Shown here: positions 36,924-50,627 of the stretch, one piece after another
Layout of the letters: each line of letters starts with the position of its first letter
Position numbering within the stretch: position 1 is the stretch's first letter
NCBI RefSeq assembly: GCF_051622035.1
Contig: NC_135357.1
Span: 11,863,001-11,927,000 of the forward strand
Direction: 5' to 3'
Source of the DNA: Arctopsyche grandis
Lineage: Eukaryota; Arthropoda; Insecta; Trichoptera; Hydropsychidae
Length of the DNA: 64,000 nucleotides
The notes under the pieces: model-generated
The model's input: only the letters and a program-made list of their open reading frames with translations
Database searches by the model: none
Told to the model about the DNA's origin: nothing
Position numbers and translations under genes: made by a program

Positions 36924-39899
36924 ATGAAGGTAAGGATCCAATTCCACGGGGAAAAAGTCAATCAAAACAAATAATTAATCAGTTCCAGCAATGTAAATTC
37001 AATATCAAAATCAAATGGGTGAAAGTTTTAGAGTCGCTGGTATTACTACTAGTAATTTAGATCAAACGGAGATGTAATATTTCATAATGCAATTAGTACA
37101 TCGCATCGTATTACAACTGATTGCCTTTTAGTTAGCACGAACAAATTTATATGAATAATATATCTCACTTTTTTAATTGTTCAATTAAATTAAATTGTTT
37201 TAATATCTTTTAAGTGAATTTGGGTTCCTTAATTAATAAATGTTATAAAAAAACGTTAATTGTTTCAGGTTCTGGTAGTATTAGCCATATTTGGAGTAGG
37301 AGCTGTGTTGGGCACTCCTGAAGCCCCAGCAGGCCCATATGCTCCTCGTGGCTGGAGACCAAACGGACCTGCATTCGAGCTTCCAACAGAAACCGGAAAT
37401 CAGGTAATTTTTGCAATTTCCTTAACAAATAAGTTTGATTGTCTGTAGAGTTATCGCACTCATCGCTCACTAATTAATCTCGATTAGCACAGCACGCGTT
37501 TACCGAGACACATATTAGATCGCGACGATCCTCTTCAACGTGGTAATAATGATGATACAAAAAAAATTGTATTACACATTATTTGCGAAACTAATCGTAA
37601 CAGATCGCCAAGGTCGGAAAGCCTACACGCCTTTTTTATGATGCCTTTTTAACGCTAATCGAGTGCGAAATCATCGTTAATTAACTTTTTTCGTGATGAC
37701 TTTTTAACATGTTGTAATTCTTAAATGTTGCGTGATTATAATGAATAACTTTTGTTTTGGACTTATTATTATTAAAATAATATAAAACTTTTGAGCTCCT
37801 TTTGTTTTTCGACGCGTGGGTTTTCTTTTAACCGCTCGTTGAGGTTACTTACGAATTAAAACGTTCTATGATGATAATATTTAACGATCGATAATAAAAT
37901 TTGATTCAATTGAATAGACTTATTGCAATTGCACTATAAAATATTTTAATTCTAAGATTTTAATATCTGATACATTAATTGGTGGTTAACTACCAATAAT
38001 ATAACTCTAATAAAATAATATAACCCTTATGAAATAAGAAAAACACAGACTGTTCCTAGAATTTTCCCCGAATCAAACGAAAATATTGTATTTAGATATA
38101 ATACTACAGATCTAATCAATATGTATCGTTTGTTTACGTTCATTCACAAAAACAATACTAGTGATTGCACAACCAGCGCACGGGTTACGCGACATGATGC
38201 AATCAACAGTGCAGTGCGCCTGCTGAATATCAACGAATTCTTCTCAAGGTGATTGTGTGTGAAAACTAAACTTCAGTCGCTTCTTTCCATTGATTGCAAT
38301 TAATGTGATCGTTTTACATAAAAAAAATAGAAGAAAATTCGCAACATAGACTTTGTTCTTAAAATTTTATCAATTTTATTATTAAGTGTACATTTTATAA
38401 TTAATTTGCACTGTTGATGATCTACAAACGATGACATCGTTAATAAATTACACGTCTTGCTTGGTTTCCAAATACTTCGCAGAATTTTCACGGTTGTGAG
38501 ACTGTACGCGTTCCGCACAATTAAAATTCGTATCATCACTCTACTTTTAGTCTCGATCCGAAATTACAACACCCGAGACGCTAATTTCTCAACCGCGACC
38601 CCAAATTACGTTTCGGCAAATGTCGCGTTTAGAATATTATTATTTTATAATATAAATTAAACTGTCTTTTAGGATTCCATACAGCAGTATGAAGCACCCG
38701 AAGAGAATGCTGAGTTAGAAGTAACCGAAGAAGAGATTCAATATACAGGCGAAATCGGCACAACTGAAGCTACTACACCTTTTTTGGAGTATGGAGCTCC
38801 AGCTACAGAAGTTCCTGAAGAGGAAGATCCTACTCCAGCGCCTTTTGATGATGATCTCTCCGTTCAAGGTATATAAAAGCTTTATTCATTTCATTTTTGT
38901 ACGATAGATCTGTGCGATATATATTTTTTATTGTTATTTTAGGACTTCCTGGGTCAGAGGCAGCTCAAGAATTCAGAGCTTTCCCATCTTTCGCTCCTAG
39001 TCAAAGATTCACCAACCGTAAAAATCAACAACAAAGATTCACAGCTCAAGCAGTCCAATTTGCGAGAGTTGAACCCAGGCCAGCAAAGTTCAGACAGCAA
39101 CAAGTCCCACAATTTCAAAGACAGCGCGTAGCAACTTTCTCCAACAACTTCCAGCCGAATCCCAGACAACAATTCGGATCTAAATTGCAGGCTTTCAGTG
39201 GACCGACAGCCAACGGTGGATTTACTAGAGGTTTCAACCAACAATTTGGACGATTGACTGCTCCAGCAGCTCCTACTAGAACTCAAAGGACCAGACCTGT
39301 CGTTCCGTCTTTCCAAAGGTACTTTCATTTTCATGAACCATGTACAAGAATATTTGAAATATATATCTTTTTAATATAAATTTTATTTTTATTAGATTTA
39401 CAAGCCAGAAACAAGTAGCTTTAGATAGTTATGGTGCACCAACTCAAGAATATGGTCCTCCTGCTCAACCTGCCCAAGAATATGGACCACCTCCTCAAGA
39501 TGAATTGGAAGAACCACCACAGGAAACTTCTGAACCCGAGTTCACCCCGGAGGAAGTAAATGAGGTACAATTAAATACTTTTACATATTAAGTACTTAAA
39601 TTAATACGATTCTAGTTATTAATATGAAATCATTTTATTAGGAAACTACCGAAGTTAACGATGCTGAAGATGAAGCCAGTCCAAACATTGCCATATCAAA
39701 TGCTGTCGCCAATGCAAAATACAGGTCTCAACGTCGACAAGCCAAAAGTGCCAGGTATTTTTGCTTTATTTAAATAATACAAATAACGTTTTATAAAAAT
39801 ATGTTTAAACTTTGAATTTGTTTTCAATTTAGATTACAACAATTCAAAGAACCAATCTTCACTTATGATCAATCTGGACGTCTTGTCAGGATATTCTAA
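36924..39899 (+). CDS. Gene A: secreted, cysteine-free, block-charged structural protein (353 aa)
   Basis: Exons: 36924-36929 (ATG AAG only), 37269-37403, 38673-38868, 38943-39318, 39396-39564, 39642-39754, 39833-39899. All have GT/AG borders and consistent phase, ending in TAA. The signal peptide is MKVLVVLAIFGVGAVLG, followed by a Pro/Gly-rich stretch. An acidic block (exon 3) contains LEYGAPATEVPEEE. A basic Gln/Phe/Arg-rich block (exon 4) has repeats like QQRFTAQ and FQRQRVATF. Next come EYGPP repeats and an acidic block, then a basic C-terminus with RSQRRQAK and FTYDQSGRLVRIF. No cysteine is present. YGAP/YGPP words link it to the neighbouring pro-resilin-like genes, but it lacks the chitin-binding R&R domain. 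I do not recognise the family; an extracellular cuticle or silk-like matrix role is an inference. It converges with gene B. Confidence 0.85.
37404..38672 (+). other. Long intron 2 of gene A
   Basis: A 1269-bp intron follows the signal-peptide exon and is much longer than the other introns (about 70-100 bp, apart from the 339-bp first intron). It is AT-rich with no exon or recognisable transposon. First introns of cuticle genes often hold regulatory sites, which makes this a candidate. Confidence 0.5.
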
Positions 39900-40118
39900 G
39901 ATCAAAAACTTTGAATAATGCTGATTATATAGGGTTTTTTAAAGTCTCTTTTCGAAAAACGAAAAGTCTTTAGTCTGTATCTATTGTATGTATTTGTAAA
40001 CTGATAAAGTTACTCTGAGATCACTCGTTTTGGAGCACTTTTTTTTGTATTGTATTTATTTAAATTTATTTTTGTGTAACTTTTGCATTCGTTATATTTC
40101 TATCGTGGTTTTTTTATC

Positions 40119-40124
40119 AATAAA
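40119..40124 (+). promoter_or_regulatory. Poly(A) signal of gene A
   Basis: AATAAA lies 220 bp after the stop codon, followed by TTT-rich sequence. It is the first such signal downstream. Confidence 0.6.
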
Positions 40125-40253
40125 TTTGATATTAAATTTTATATTGTTGTTTTAATACATTATTTTCAGTGACATCTATGATGTCAAATTTATACTTGTG
40201 TGTTTAAAATATTATATTAAAAAAAAAACAAAGCAGTCATTATTAGCATCGCG

Positions 40254-40259
40254 TTTATT
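40254..40259 (-). promoter_or_regulatory. Poly(A) signal of gene B
   Basis: TTTATT on the plus strand is AATAAA on the gene strand, about 280 bp past the stop of gene B. Transcripts A and B would then end about 100 bp apart without overlap. Confidence 0.45.
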
Positions 40260-40540
40260 TTAAATATAATAAATGTAACATTTGTACATATTAGTTAATA
40301 CATAAAATTAGCGGGAACTTTCCCACGTCTGGCACAAATTTCATCACTTGATCACTCCGTCCACACAAACACATAGCCAATATCTCAAAATCAGTCCGTA
40401 CAATATTATTTACAAGTCTTACGATTTATATTATATAAGTTTGAACTTATCATACTTAATTATATATAAAGGTAGTAAAAGTTTCGCTAAAAGCCGTGTT
40501 AATTTGTGTTGTGTTCGTTGGATTCGAGCTATTTTGCGTT

Positions 40541-41534
<994 letters not shown>

Positions 41535-41778
41535 TTTTGATATTTTCCGTATGATCAGTCTTCAAACTAAAAAATAAAATTATTAATGTTAGATAAAAAA
41601 AATACATTTAAAAAAAAATAGAACAATAAGTACAACAATGTACTAATAAGTGCAAGTTATATAATTTGTATGTGAGTGTATGGTATTGTTGGGAGTGTAT
41701 ATTGTAAGTTTTAAGCGGATGTGTTTACCACTGAAGAAGCGAAAATTAAATGATGCAAATTTGTATCAATCGGCCATC

Positions 41779-41785
41779 TTATATA
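41779..41785 (-). promoter_or_regulatory. TATA box of gene B
   Basis: The gene strand reads TATATAA about 32 bp before an initiator-like TCATT (about 41752). A short 5'-UTR exon would end at a donor CAGTG/GTAAAC (41729) and join an acceptor TTTTTAG at 41567. Confidence 0.6.
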
Positions 41786-41789
41786 CTCT

Positions 41790-43415
41790 CGCCGAAGATG
41801 GTCGGTTTCGAAACGAGAGCACTTTTTAACGGCGCGTTATGAACGGCTCGCCGGTCGTTTTCCTCGCGAAATATAATAATACAGATGAAAAAACTATACG
41901 TATAAAATTTTGCAATGGGCTTGGCCACAGACAAGGTGTTAGCAAGAGAGAGACAAAGCTATAATATGTGCCTGTATAAATTGTCTATCGCAGTCGTTGA
42001 AGCGCGCTAGTATGATTCTGAGCACAAAGCTTTCAACGTCGATCTTTAGAGATGTTAATTTATACTAATATTTACTATATAAATGTCCTCGATATCCTTG
42101 AGGATTATTTTGTCACGATACATATCTTAATTTATCAATTAGACGGTAACAATCATTGATACATAGACTTCTTAATAAAGTAATGTAAAGTAGTCATCAT
42201 ACTTGATAGAGTACGAGTTAAATATTCTTTGGTTTTAATCCTTGAAATATCAAAGATTAAATTTAAAAGTGCACATATGATAAGTGAGAGTAAAATGCAA
42301 CAAATAAACCATAATAATAAGTACCTTTATTGTATGACGTAATGTGGAGTAAGAAAACTAACGCAATAGTGGCACGCGATCCGCCCAGTGAACTTCTTTA
42401 GGTACTCGAAAATAAATCGATCTTTTTCTCATTTCGATGTTGATTTAATATCGGCCATTGTGTGCTACATGTCCAAAATATGGAATCGAGAAATTTATGG
42501 TATTTATCGTAAATCTGCTTTATGGCGAATTTCGAAATTGGCCCGATCGAGCCACTGTGTTCGAAGAAATAAAATCGTGATATTTGAAGAAAATGTATGT
42601 TACATTGTATTGGCAGATAAATCAGCGTGAATATCTCGTTTTGTTCTCGTTACGAATAATAATACCGCAGATAGAATCGAATTAGCGTTTGAGGATGTTT
42701 TATCACCACAACAATTACATACTGGCGGATGCATAAATAAAAATTTAATTTGTATTAAGATAGTTGTCCAAATTTGATTTATCGCATACGAAAATTGATA
42801 ATAACATTAGAAATTTATATCGAATACGTATCATGATTTATTAGTCTTAAAAATCATGCTTTTTATAATTGGTTCGAAGGATAATATTATACTTGCTTAT
42901 TCATGGATATAAGAATGCAATTCTTCAAACCAATATGAAATCGATGGTTATTTTAAATGTTAAATAATACATGAATAACACAACATACATATAAACCATC
43001 GTATTTGAATGTGGCGGAAGTCCAATTTTCAGTTCCAAAAACACTATTTCTTTTTGAATTAATTCACAAATTTTTATCACTTCTTTTAATTCGATATGTC
43101 CAGATTCTCGGAGAAGCAGAAAAAAACATATAACAAGCCACCAGTATTTTAAATATTTTGAAACGCAAAACATTATAAATATAATATTTAATGTTTTGCG
43201 AAATATTTCTCGAAATGAAGAATTTATGCCACTTTCAAATGTAACGGCTCATATATATGTAGATGTATGTAAAAAGAAAAATAAATATTTATTATAATAT
43301 TGTTTGTATGGCTGTATATTACAAAATGATCTGAAAACTTTCACCCGCCCGAGCAACGCTGGTCACTTCGCCTATATCGCGGTATATGACAAAACATATC
43401 CATATACATATATAT
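41790..43415. other. Intergenic between genes B and C, proximal part
   Basis: AT-rich, no exon. 41790-42060 and 42380-42700 are more complex and unique and lie immediately upstream of the gene B promoter, so they are plausible enhancer sequence. Confidence 0.35.
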
Positions 43416-43555
43416 CATCATCATTTACAGTCATTTGCCATCCACTTCTGGATGACGGCAACTTCAACACGCTTCCATTCGCTTCTGTTTTGACTCTCAT
43501 CCATCTCATGCCACACATTTTTCTAATTTCAGTCACCCATTTCCTCTCATTTATG
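43416..43555 (-). mobile_element. LINE 3' tail fragment
   Basis: The minus strand encodes WVTEIRKMCGMRWMRV and then the degenerate tail, as at 63030 and 56450. Only about 45 codons remain. Confidence 0.6.
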
Positions 43556-46555
43556 TATGTATGTACATATGTATGTATAAATAGCTTATTAATAAAATAC
43601 ATAATCTGCAAATTAAAATGATCATCACTTTGCCGAAAAAAAATATCTATTATTTTTTTACATATTAATATGTAACATGTCGTCTAAAATCCTGTCAGAC
43701 TTTCTAATGTTGATACATTTTAAAATCGATTCCAGGAACATATCTTTATGCGCTCTCAACTTTGAACCCGGTTTTCAATTCAAAGAGTACCTAATTCAGG
43801 GCCAAAATACCGATTTATCTCGGGCAAAACGGATCAATAGAGACAACTACAACGACTAGGAAGAAGACCTAAAGCGAAAGGTCTCAATTCGAGGTCGGCA
43901 CTTACAACATTTCTTTGTTTGGAGCACTAGCCGTGATTGATTGCTCCGGTTAACGAGATTTTCATTCGCCGATTGTGCGGCGATTAATTTTAATCTATGC
44001 ACGTAGTCAAAAAGTTAACAAAGTTCAAATTAGCAATAAATAGATTGATGTACAAATATCGTAATAATAATTATTATTGGAGTATTGAGTCTCATCTCGG
44101 CGTAATTGGAATATCGTGACGAAATCCAATATCGCTTTCTTACGGGTCGGGTGTGCTATACCCATTTTATCCACTATGGGCTGGTGCACGCGCACTTATT
44201 GAAAATGGCGATTTTGCGTGATGATCGCAATTATCTGACGATTAAATAACTTATTTAAACTATTACCGAAGGTTCGCTTCCTCGTTGTGACTATTGTTGA
44301 GAAATGCTGAATATGTATTTCGAAGTTTGTTTATATCAATTACTTTGTATGTATGATTTTTTTTGTGTTAGAAAATTAGGAATCTTTGAGGAAATTTTGA
44401 AATATATTTTTAGTGCTGCAACTACTTTTTAACAGTATAGTGCTATTTTTTGCGACTACGTTAGAGATCAAAGATTGGGAATCAAAGTTGCGACGTATCC
44501 CATTTTCTATTATTATACGCTCCGAATTACATTTAATTTAAATTTTATTATTTAAATTGCGCTTTATATTACTCTTCTATATTTTGTTTATAAAATAAGA
44601 CAATATTTAAAAAACCTAATTAAGAAATCACCAATTCTCTCCATAAACTTTGATCATGAGTATGGTAAAGTGCTCAATCTGCCATAGCGAGAGGGAGGCG
44701 AAAAGGGAAAATACGACCAGAACAGTGTGGACAAATGGGATAGTGTGGACGATAGACGTCATCGTCAACGAAGATGCAGTATTTTCAAACGTGTCTATTA
44801 CGACTATTTTTCACCATGGTAATCGCGGACGTCATTTAAACTTATATTGATGACCAAACCGAGCAAAATGGAAAAGTTTGAAAACGATCGGATAAGAACC
44901 CAAACTTTGTTACACGACAAAATCGATTCTGAAATAAGAAGATGTTAGTAAAAAATACACCACGCTCCGAATTACATTTAATTTAAATTGCGCTTTATAT
45001 TATTTTTAATGGAAGGTACATCTTAATTGCATTTTTATTTACTAATTATGTAAATATTTAATTATAAAAAATTTATCTTCTCCTGAAGCGCATACTAATT
45101 TGATGGTTTTGTCGCTTGTTGCTCGGGGCATCAATCTCCTCAACCAAATTTCCGTTTACTTGGATTTGTTCAATCTAAAATATGCTGATCTTGAATTTGA
45201 GATTGTAAATGTATTCTCCTATTTCATTTTTTTTCTATTATTTTTGGTCTTTACTTTACATTATTTTCATGCTATATTTTTGTTTACATTTTATTGCATT
45301 TTTATATATTATTTTTATTTTTGTATTTTTTCATGTATGTACATATATGCCTGTAATGTCACTATAGCTTAATTGTAATAAATAAATAAATATATCGTAC
45401 TAAATGCTCTTATGATTAATCGCTTTCATGAACTTCATTTCTCTTTCAAAAAAATAAATATCTTACTAATGTAGTTTTGTAAAAAAATATAAAATACTCC
45501 TAAATTCCAAGTGTGATTCCTAATCTTCAAATAAATGTTATTCTTAATTTATACATATACACATTTAATTAATTTAATTCAATAAGTACCTAATTTATTT
45601 AATTCAATAAGTACCTAAATCACTCTCGATTGAAATTTTATTGATATAATAAATTTCCACCACGTCATATATAGTAAGTTTGTGCCTTCTTCAAGTGTTA
45701 CCATTTTTATTTTTTTACGATAGGTTATGCAATTTGATCGAAGGTAAAACCATCAATTATTTTTAGCTTGAAAACAGATCTATATATCTATAAAATTATG
45801 GCAGATTTCGAACAATCTAAATCTGCCAATTATGTATATACATATGTAGACTATAACTCTTTCAAGAAGAGTTTGTAATCAATGAAGAGCGAATGCATAA
45901 ACTGGTTATGCACAATATTTGACCCAGATTTTAAATCCAAAATAAATTATTGTAAAACAATATAATGAACAAATTGCATCGTATTCAATTTGTAATTATT
46001 CAAAGTTTGCCTAAAGTTATGTAATACATAACTTTAAATGTTTTCATATTACGAGAGATATATTGTATATGTATTACTCTCTTCCTGGAGACTTTTTACG
46101 TTTTGAAAATTACAAAATATTTTCGTTTTAATGGAATCTTCAACTTGATAGTAAACTCGTTGATATACATATATGTATATATTATATAATTTTGGTGTGA
46201 TTTAAAAGTGTAACACACTAATTTCGCCACATTTCGTGTAAGCTAAATCGTTGTGTGTTCATCAAATCGATTAGTTTCATATGTGATTTTGTTCGAAAAA
46301 ATTGTTTCATACGTCAATTATTTCGCAACACTACTTTATTACACTTTACAGCACGAGGTTTTCCATTGTAATTTCAATTGCCTTTTGTGGTACACAACAG
46401 CATCCAAATGCAACTGTTTTTCTTCACGAACTTTTACCTCGACTAAATTAAAAGCAAAACTTACATAAGTGCATGGAAAGTAATAATAAAAGGGATTTTG
46501 CAATGAGAATACAATGGGATTCGTTCAATTTAATGTGACGCACAATTGGCGACAC
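43556..46555. other. Intergenic between genes B and C, distal part
   Basis: No gene. 44785-44935 shares words with 54115-54250 (ATTACGACTATTTTTCA, GACCAAACCGAGCAAAATGG, AACGATCGGA), so it is a dispersed repeat. A direct repeat of TTTAATTCAATAAGTACCTAA lies at 45570-45618. Confidence 0.45.
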
Positions 46556-46557
46556 AG

Positions 46558-46563
46558 TTTATT
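46558..46563 (-). promoter_or_regulatory. Poly(A) signal of gene C (candidate)
   Basis: TTTATT, repeated as TTTATTTATT, gives AATAAA on the gene strand about 450 bp past the stop codon. Nearer AATAAA-like words also exist in this AT-rich UTR, so the choice is tentative. Confidence 0.3.
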
Positions 46564-47008
46564 TATTTGTTTTAAATATTAAAATAAATATTACAATTTG
46601 TACACAATACATATTTATCATATACAATACTCGTATTGTATGCGTGGCACTTAATAAAAATATATTATTTGATCGGTCTTTATAAAATACTAAACCGATC
46701 GAACTCTCTAAACCTCATCAGAATGGCCATGTCGTCAACTTTTATACATACGACATTATCAAGTAATGTCTTATCATAAAGCCTCTAAATTTAATACAAA
46801 GGAAGCGTATATATAATATACAAAAAGAAAAATAGAGATCGAAATTTAAATTAAAATAAAGCAAAATAAAATAATAATAATTTTAAATTAAATGTACCAT
46901 CGATGGATAGTACGTCCATTTTTATAAGAAGTTTAAAAAGAATAAGAAAGAGAAAATATTCATGACTAATTTTCATCGTATCGCAAAGAGGAGGCTTTTC
47001 AGTATGAT

Positions 47009-48475
47009 TTAGTAAGGACCAGCTGGACCGGATGAGTATCCACCGTTAGCAGGACCACGTCCGTATCCGTTTCCAACTTCTTCGTAGGAGATCTTAGGCC
47101 TGTATCCTTGTTCATCGGCTTCGTATTTGACGATCTGAAATTTCGTTTATTGAATTATAAATATTCCCATTAAATATCTGTATATACAAAAATATTATTA
47201 TATAATATATTCTTGACCTGTTTTCTGCCATCAGGAAGAAGTACGAAGTATTCTCCTTCAGCTTTGTCTCCTTGTCTGGATTCTTTGTGTCCGAAATCGT
47301 TACCTGATTGTTCGTCTTTTACCATATATTCAAAATTGTAATTGGCGGGTTCCTGATAAAATTAAATATAATTATAAATGTAACTTTCACAAAGTAAACA
47401 CTGTTTGAATTTCTTATCAATATATGTAGTTAAATGATGGTATATGTATGTATGTATATATTCTTTTTTTTATATGGTATATATATAAATGTATTTTATT
47501 ATGAAAAAATGTCAATTTACATTATCTTCATCAGAATTGCCTCCGTAGCCTTTGTTGGCGGGTAAATATTGGTTGGAGGGGGCACCATAGTTTTGAGAAG
47601 GGGCGCCATAGTTCTGGGAAGGCTTTGGAGCAGCGTAGTTTTGAGAAGGTCTGCTGCTGCAAGTCAAAATACGTATATGTAGTTTTAAAAATATCAAAAT
47701 TTGGTCTTAATAATAAGTATGGCTATGTGATACAATACCTAGAGAAGACAGCTTGAGTTTGTCCACTATGAGAAGATGAGGAGTGGTCGGAAGAGCCGCC
47801 GGGAGCGCCGTATTGAGAAGATGGAGCATTAGGAGCGCCATACTGAGACGATGGGGCACCGTATTGGGAAGAGGGAGCATTGGGAGAACCATATTGGGAT
47901 GATGGGGCACTTGGGGCACCGTATTGGGAAGACGGGGCACTTGGGGCACCGTATTGGGATGATGGGGCGCTAGGGGCACCGTATTGAGAAGATGGGGCGC
48001 TAGGGGCACCGTATTGGGAAGATGGAGCACTGTATTGGGAAGATGGGGCGCCGTATTGGGAAGATGGTTTTTGGGGAGCTCCGTAGTTTTGAGAAGGTGG
48101 GCTTTGTTGACCCGGTGGTAAATAGCGATTTACTGGCGGTTCTGCTTTTACAAGAAGAGCGCAAGATATCGCTAGCAACGCACATCCGAGGAACTAAAAT
48201 AAATATTAAATTATGAATTTTATTCTTTTTAAATGTTTTTAAGAAATTTTAATCTCGATTTTTATTCAATTAAAGAAAAGAGTTGAAAAAATTATGAATA
48301 GGTTTATCCTAGCCACTCGTTAAGCTCTCTAATGAATTTTAAGTAAAAGTTTACATTTTTTACATTGTGTAGTGTTTACATTTTCATGTTTTGTATTAAA
48401 TGAATATTTTTACATATAATATTTAAAAATGAGTCGGAATAATTTTAAAAAAATATATAAAGCCCAAACCTTCAT
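47009..48475 (-). CDS. Gene C: pro-resilin-like RR-2 cuticle protein with expanded elastic repeats (285 aa)
   Basis: Coding exons in gene order: 48475-48470 (ATG AAG), 48193-47739, 47656-47521, 47352-47218, 47134-47009 (TAA stop). Every border is GT/AG and the phases equal those of gene B. The signal peptide is MKFLGCALLAISCALLVKA, then PPVNRYLPPGQ. Ten SSQY repeats follow, mostly the 10-residue unit APSSQYGAPS, then a Ser/His-rich linker and PSQNYGAP repeats. The RR-2 domain (about residues 200-270) has EPANYNFEYMVKDE, DFGHKESRQGD, GEYFVLLPDGRKQIVKYEAD and GYRPKISYE. It is a tandem paralogue of gene B, 5.5 kb away. The long repeat block suggests a more elastic product; chitin binding is from the family. 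Confidence 0.93.
47810..48060 (-). repeat. Coding minisatellite for SSQYGAP repeats
   Basis: Within exon 2 of gene C a 30-bp unit (GCCCCATCTTCCCAATACGG plus GTGCCCCTAG) and a 21-bp short form repeat in frame, giving ten SSQY motifs. The central units are nearly identical at DNA level, so recent expansion or gene conversion is likely. Confidence 0.85.
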
Positions 48476-49320
48476 TATGGATGAGTTTCGTTTAATTTAC
48501 TCCCACAAGCTAGTTCTGAAAATATAAGGACAATTTTATACAAAATGAAACATATTTTAATGATATCAAATTTGAATGTTTATAATATATTTTAGGGCTG
48601 ATATGAATCTAGGGAATTATTTTCTAATTTTTATTAGCAAATCTTATAAGATTTGCATAAAATTATATTGAAAAATATGATATTGAAATCAAAATGTTAA
48701 TGCAAAATAAATTTCTATTATGTTATGAATATATGTAAATGAATCTAAGCAATGACTTTTAAATTTGTTGAAAGATTTAAAATTCAATGTGTAATTAAGG
48801 CATAGTTAATTTTTTAGTATCGAGAATGAAACTTGCAAGGAAAAGTTAAGTCAAATGAAATTAAATGAATATCGTTATGTTATAGACATAAACAATGAGC
48901 TATACGGATGATGTAAATTGTATGATTTATATATTTAAGTAAATTCTTTAAATGATGTAAATATATTGTGACAAAATAAGGCAAAAAAAGTGAAATTTAA
49001 GTAAATCCAACTGTATTCAGTTTGAAAGCTCGTTTACAAAGAATTGAAATCTCGAATGAAATCGCATGTTCCTTCATGAATTTTACAAATGTATATTTGA
49101 GATATTTAAATTAAATGAAATCTTGAAAGGATCACATATGAAACTAATCATGATGATGTTAAAGTGAACATCAGTTTTCATGCAATGCAATGATATGATT
49201 GTGAGCACAAGAGGACGAATCAACCCTTAGTGATAAGGATCGTATTCAGTGCTGTGCTTGCTGTGATTACCACTTGGGATTCAGCGAGTGAATGATAATG
49301 ATCCAGATCATCATCCGACG

Positions 49321-49328
49321 TTTATATA
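49321..49328 (-). promoter_or_regulatory. TATA box of gene C
   Basis: The gene strand reads TATATAAA about 29 bp before an initiator-like TCATT (about 49299). A 5'-UTR exon would end at CCAAGTG/GTAATC (49271) and join the acceptor TTTTCAG at 48516, an 755-bp UTR intron. The arrangement matches gene B (CAGTG/GTAAAC). Confidence 0.6.
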
Positions 49329-49334
49329 GTTGCA

Positions 49335-50167
49335 GTAAAGATGAGACCGTGGGCGTTTCGAAACAAGAGCGTTTTACCATTGAAACCACTCGACGATATT
49401 GAAGATGGTGGGGGAGCATCTTGGACGCGCACAACACATTTCGCATTATAAATTTCTTTAAGCGTTTTGCAATAAAACAGCTAATAATAATAATAGGCAG
49501 AGGAGGGCTAAGTGTGTGTACGTACACCTCAACACCAAATCAAGGATAGTGATCTTACACAGGTTAGAAGAGATGATGCATCGATCGGTTGTGCAAGACG
49601 ACGCTAGAATTATTCGAGGGCGAGCAATTGATCGATCGATCTAATTGGCCATCGGACCAAACTGTGAAAATTGATATTGGACCGTATGATCTCTTTCATC
49701 ATGTAAATCACAGTGTTTTTTTTTATCCTACCGTTAAGTGGAGTAGGTGTTTGCTTCTGAAACGGCTGTCGACCGCGTCACGAATTATCATCTCTCGTTG
49801 TTAATTAAAAACCAAGTTAATTGAATCAATCGAAACATTGAAACTTTCGCAACAGTCTCGCTTTCGTCCGTGGTGTGTGAGAAAATTTTGTAACTTTTTT
49901 TCCCTTCGTTATGATTGCAAATTTTATAAACCGCAAATTATATTTTGTGTCGATTTTTTTTCTCATTATTGTAATAAGCCCTTCTGTAATACTACTATAT
50001 GTATGTTGTTGGTTGTTTCGATTTAAATTATTTATGTAAGTAATATCAAAGGTTGCTTCTTGAATGGTATTTTTTCAAAAACAATATACGGACTTAAAAT
50101 GCAAGTTAAACTTATATAATATTTTAATATAAAAAATATGTACATATGTTCCTATTTGTATTTGTTA
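49335..50167. other. Gene-free stretch upstream of gene C
   Basis: 49340-49830 is unique and moderately complex, likely promoter-proximal regulatory sequence. The rest is AT-rich. Confidence 0.35.
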
Positions 50168-50627
50168 CAGTCCAACTGTACATTTTGTTCGTTCATGAAA
50201 ATACTAGTATGTTCATGCACGGACCAATCAGGTAAATTATAGTGTACACAAAAGAACAATTGACAAACGAACTATGTATGTAGTTTGTTCATGCATAAAC
50301 TATTGATTATCATAAGTATTCTAAATTTCTTGTCCCATCCTCTATGTACATATATGTACAAATATGCTCATCCTGGGTTTCAATATTTTTAATATAATCG
50401 GAAACGGGAATTATAGTAACGTTGCAATTCGCTTTCCATAAGATTTTCCTTTTAAATACCTATACTTGGCGTTTTGACATTTCAAAAGTTTTCACAGCCA
50501 AAAATTTCATGAGACACCTGGTGAGTATATTTGAAGATATCTTTTGACTTAAACTAAGCCTAATACATAGTTTGTATGTGAACAAAATAGTATGTTCATG
50601 AACGAACCGGAGTGAACACTTGAACTA
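50168..50627. mobile_element. Tc1/mariner-type MITE, copy 2 (inverted relative to copy 1)
   Basis: It starts after TA with CAGTCCAACTGTACATTTTG and ends CACTTGAACTA before TA. Reversed, it aligns along its length with 30800-31202 (for example GGGTTTCAATATTTTTAATA against TATTAAAAATATTGAAACCC). It is about 60 bp longer than copy 1, with decayed right-end bases. Confidence 0.65.

Noticed and set aside
38954-39334. 126-codon minus-strand open frame across gene A exon 4.
   Set aside because: Antisense shadow of the spliced plus-strand coding exon, which has consistent phase and GT/AG borders.
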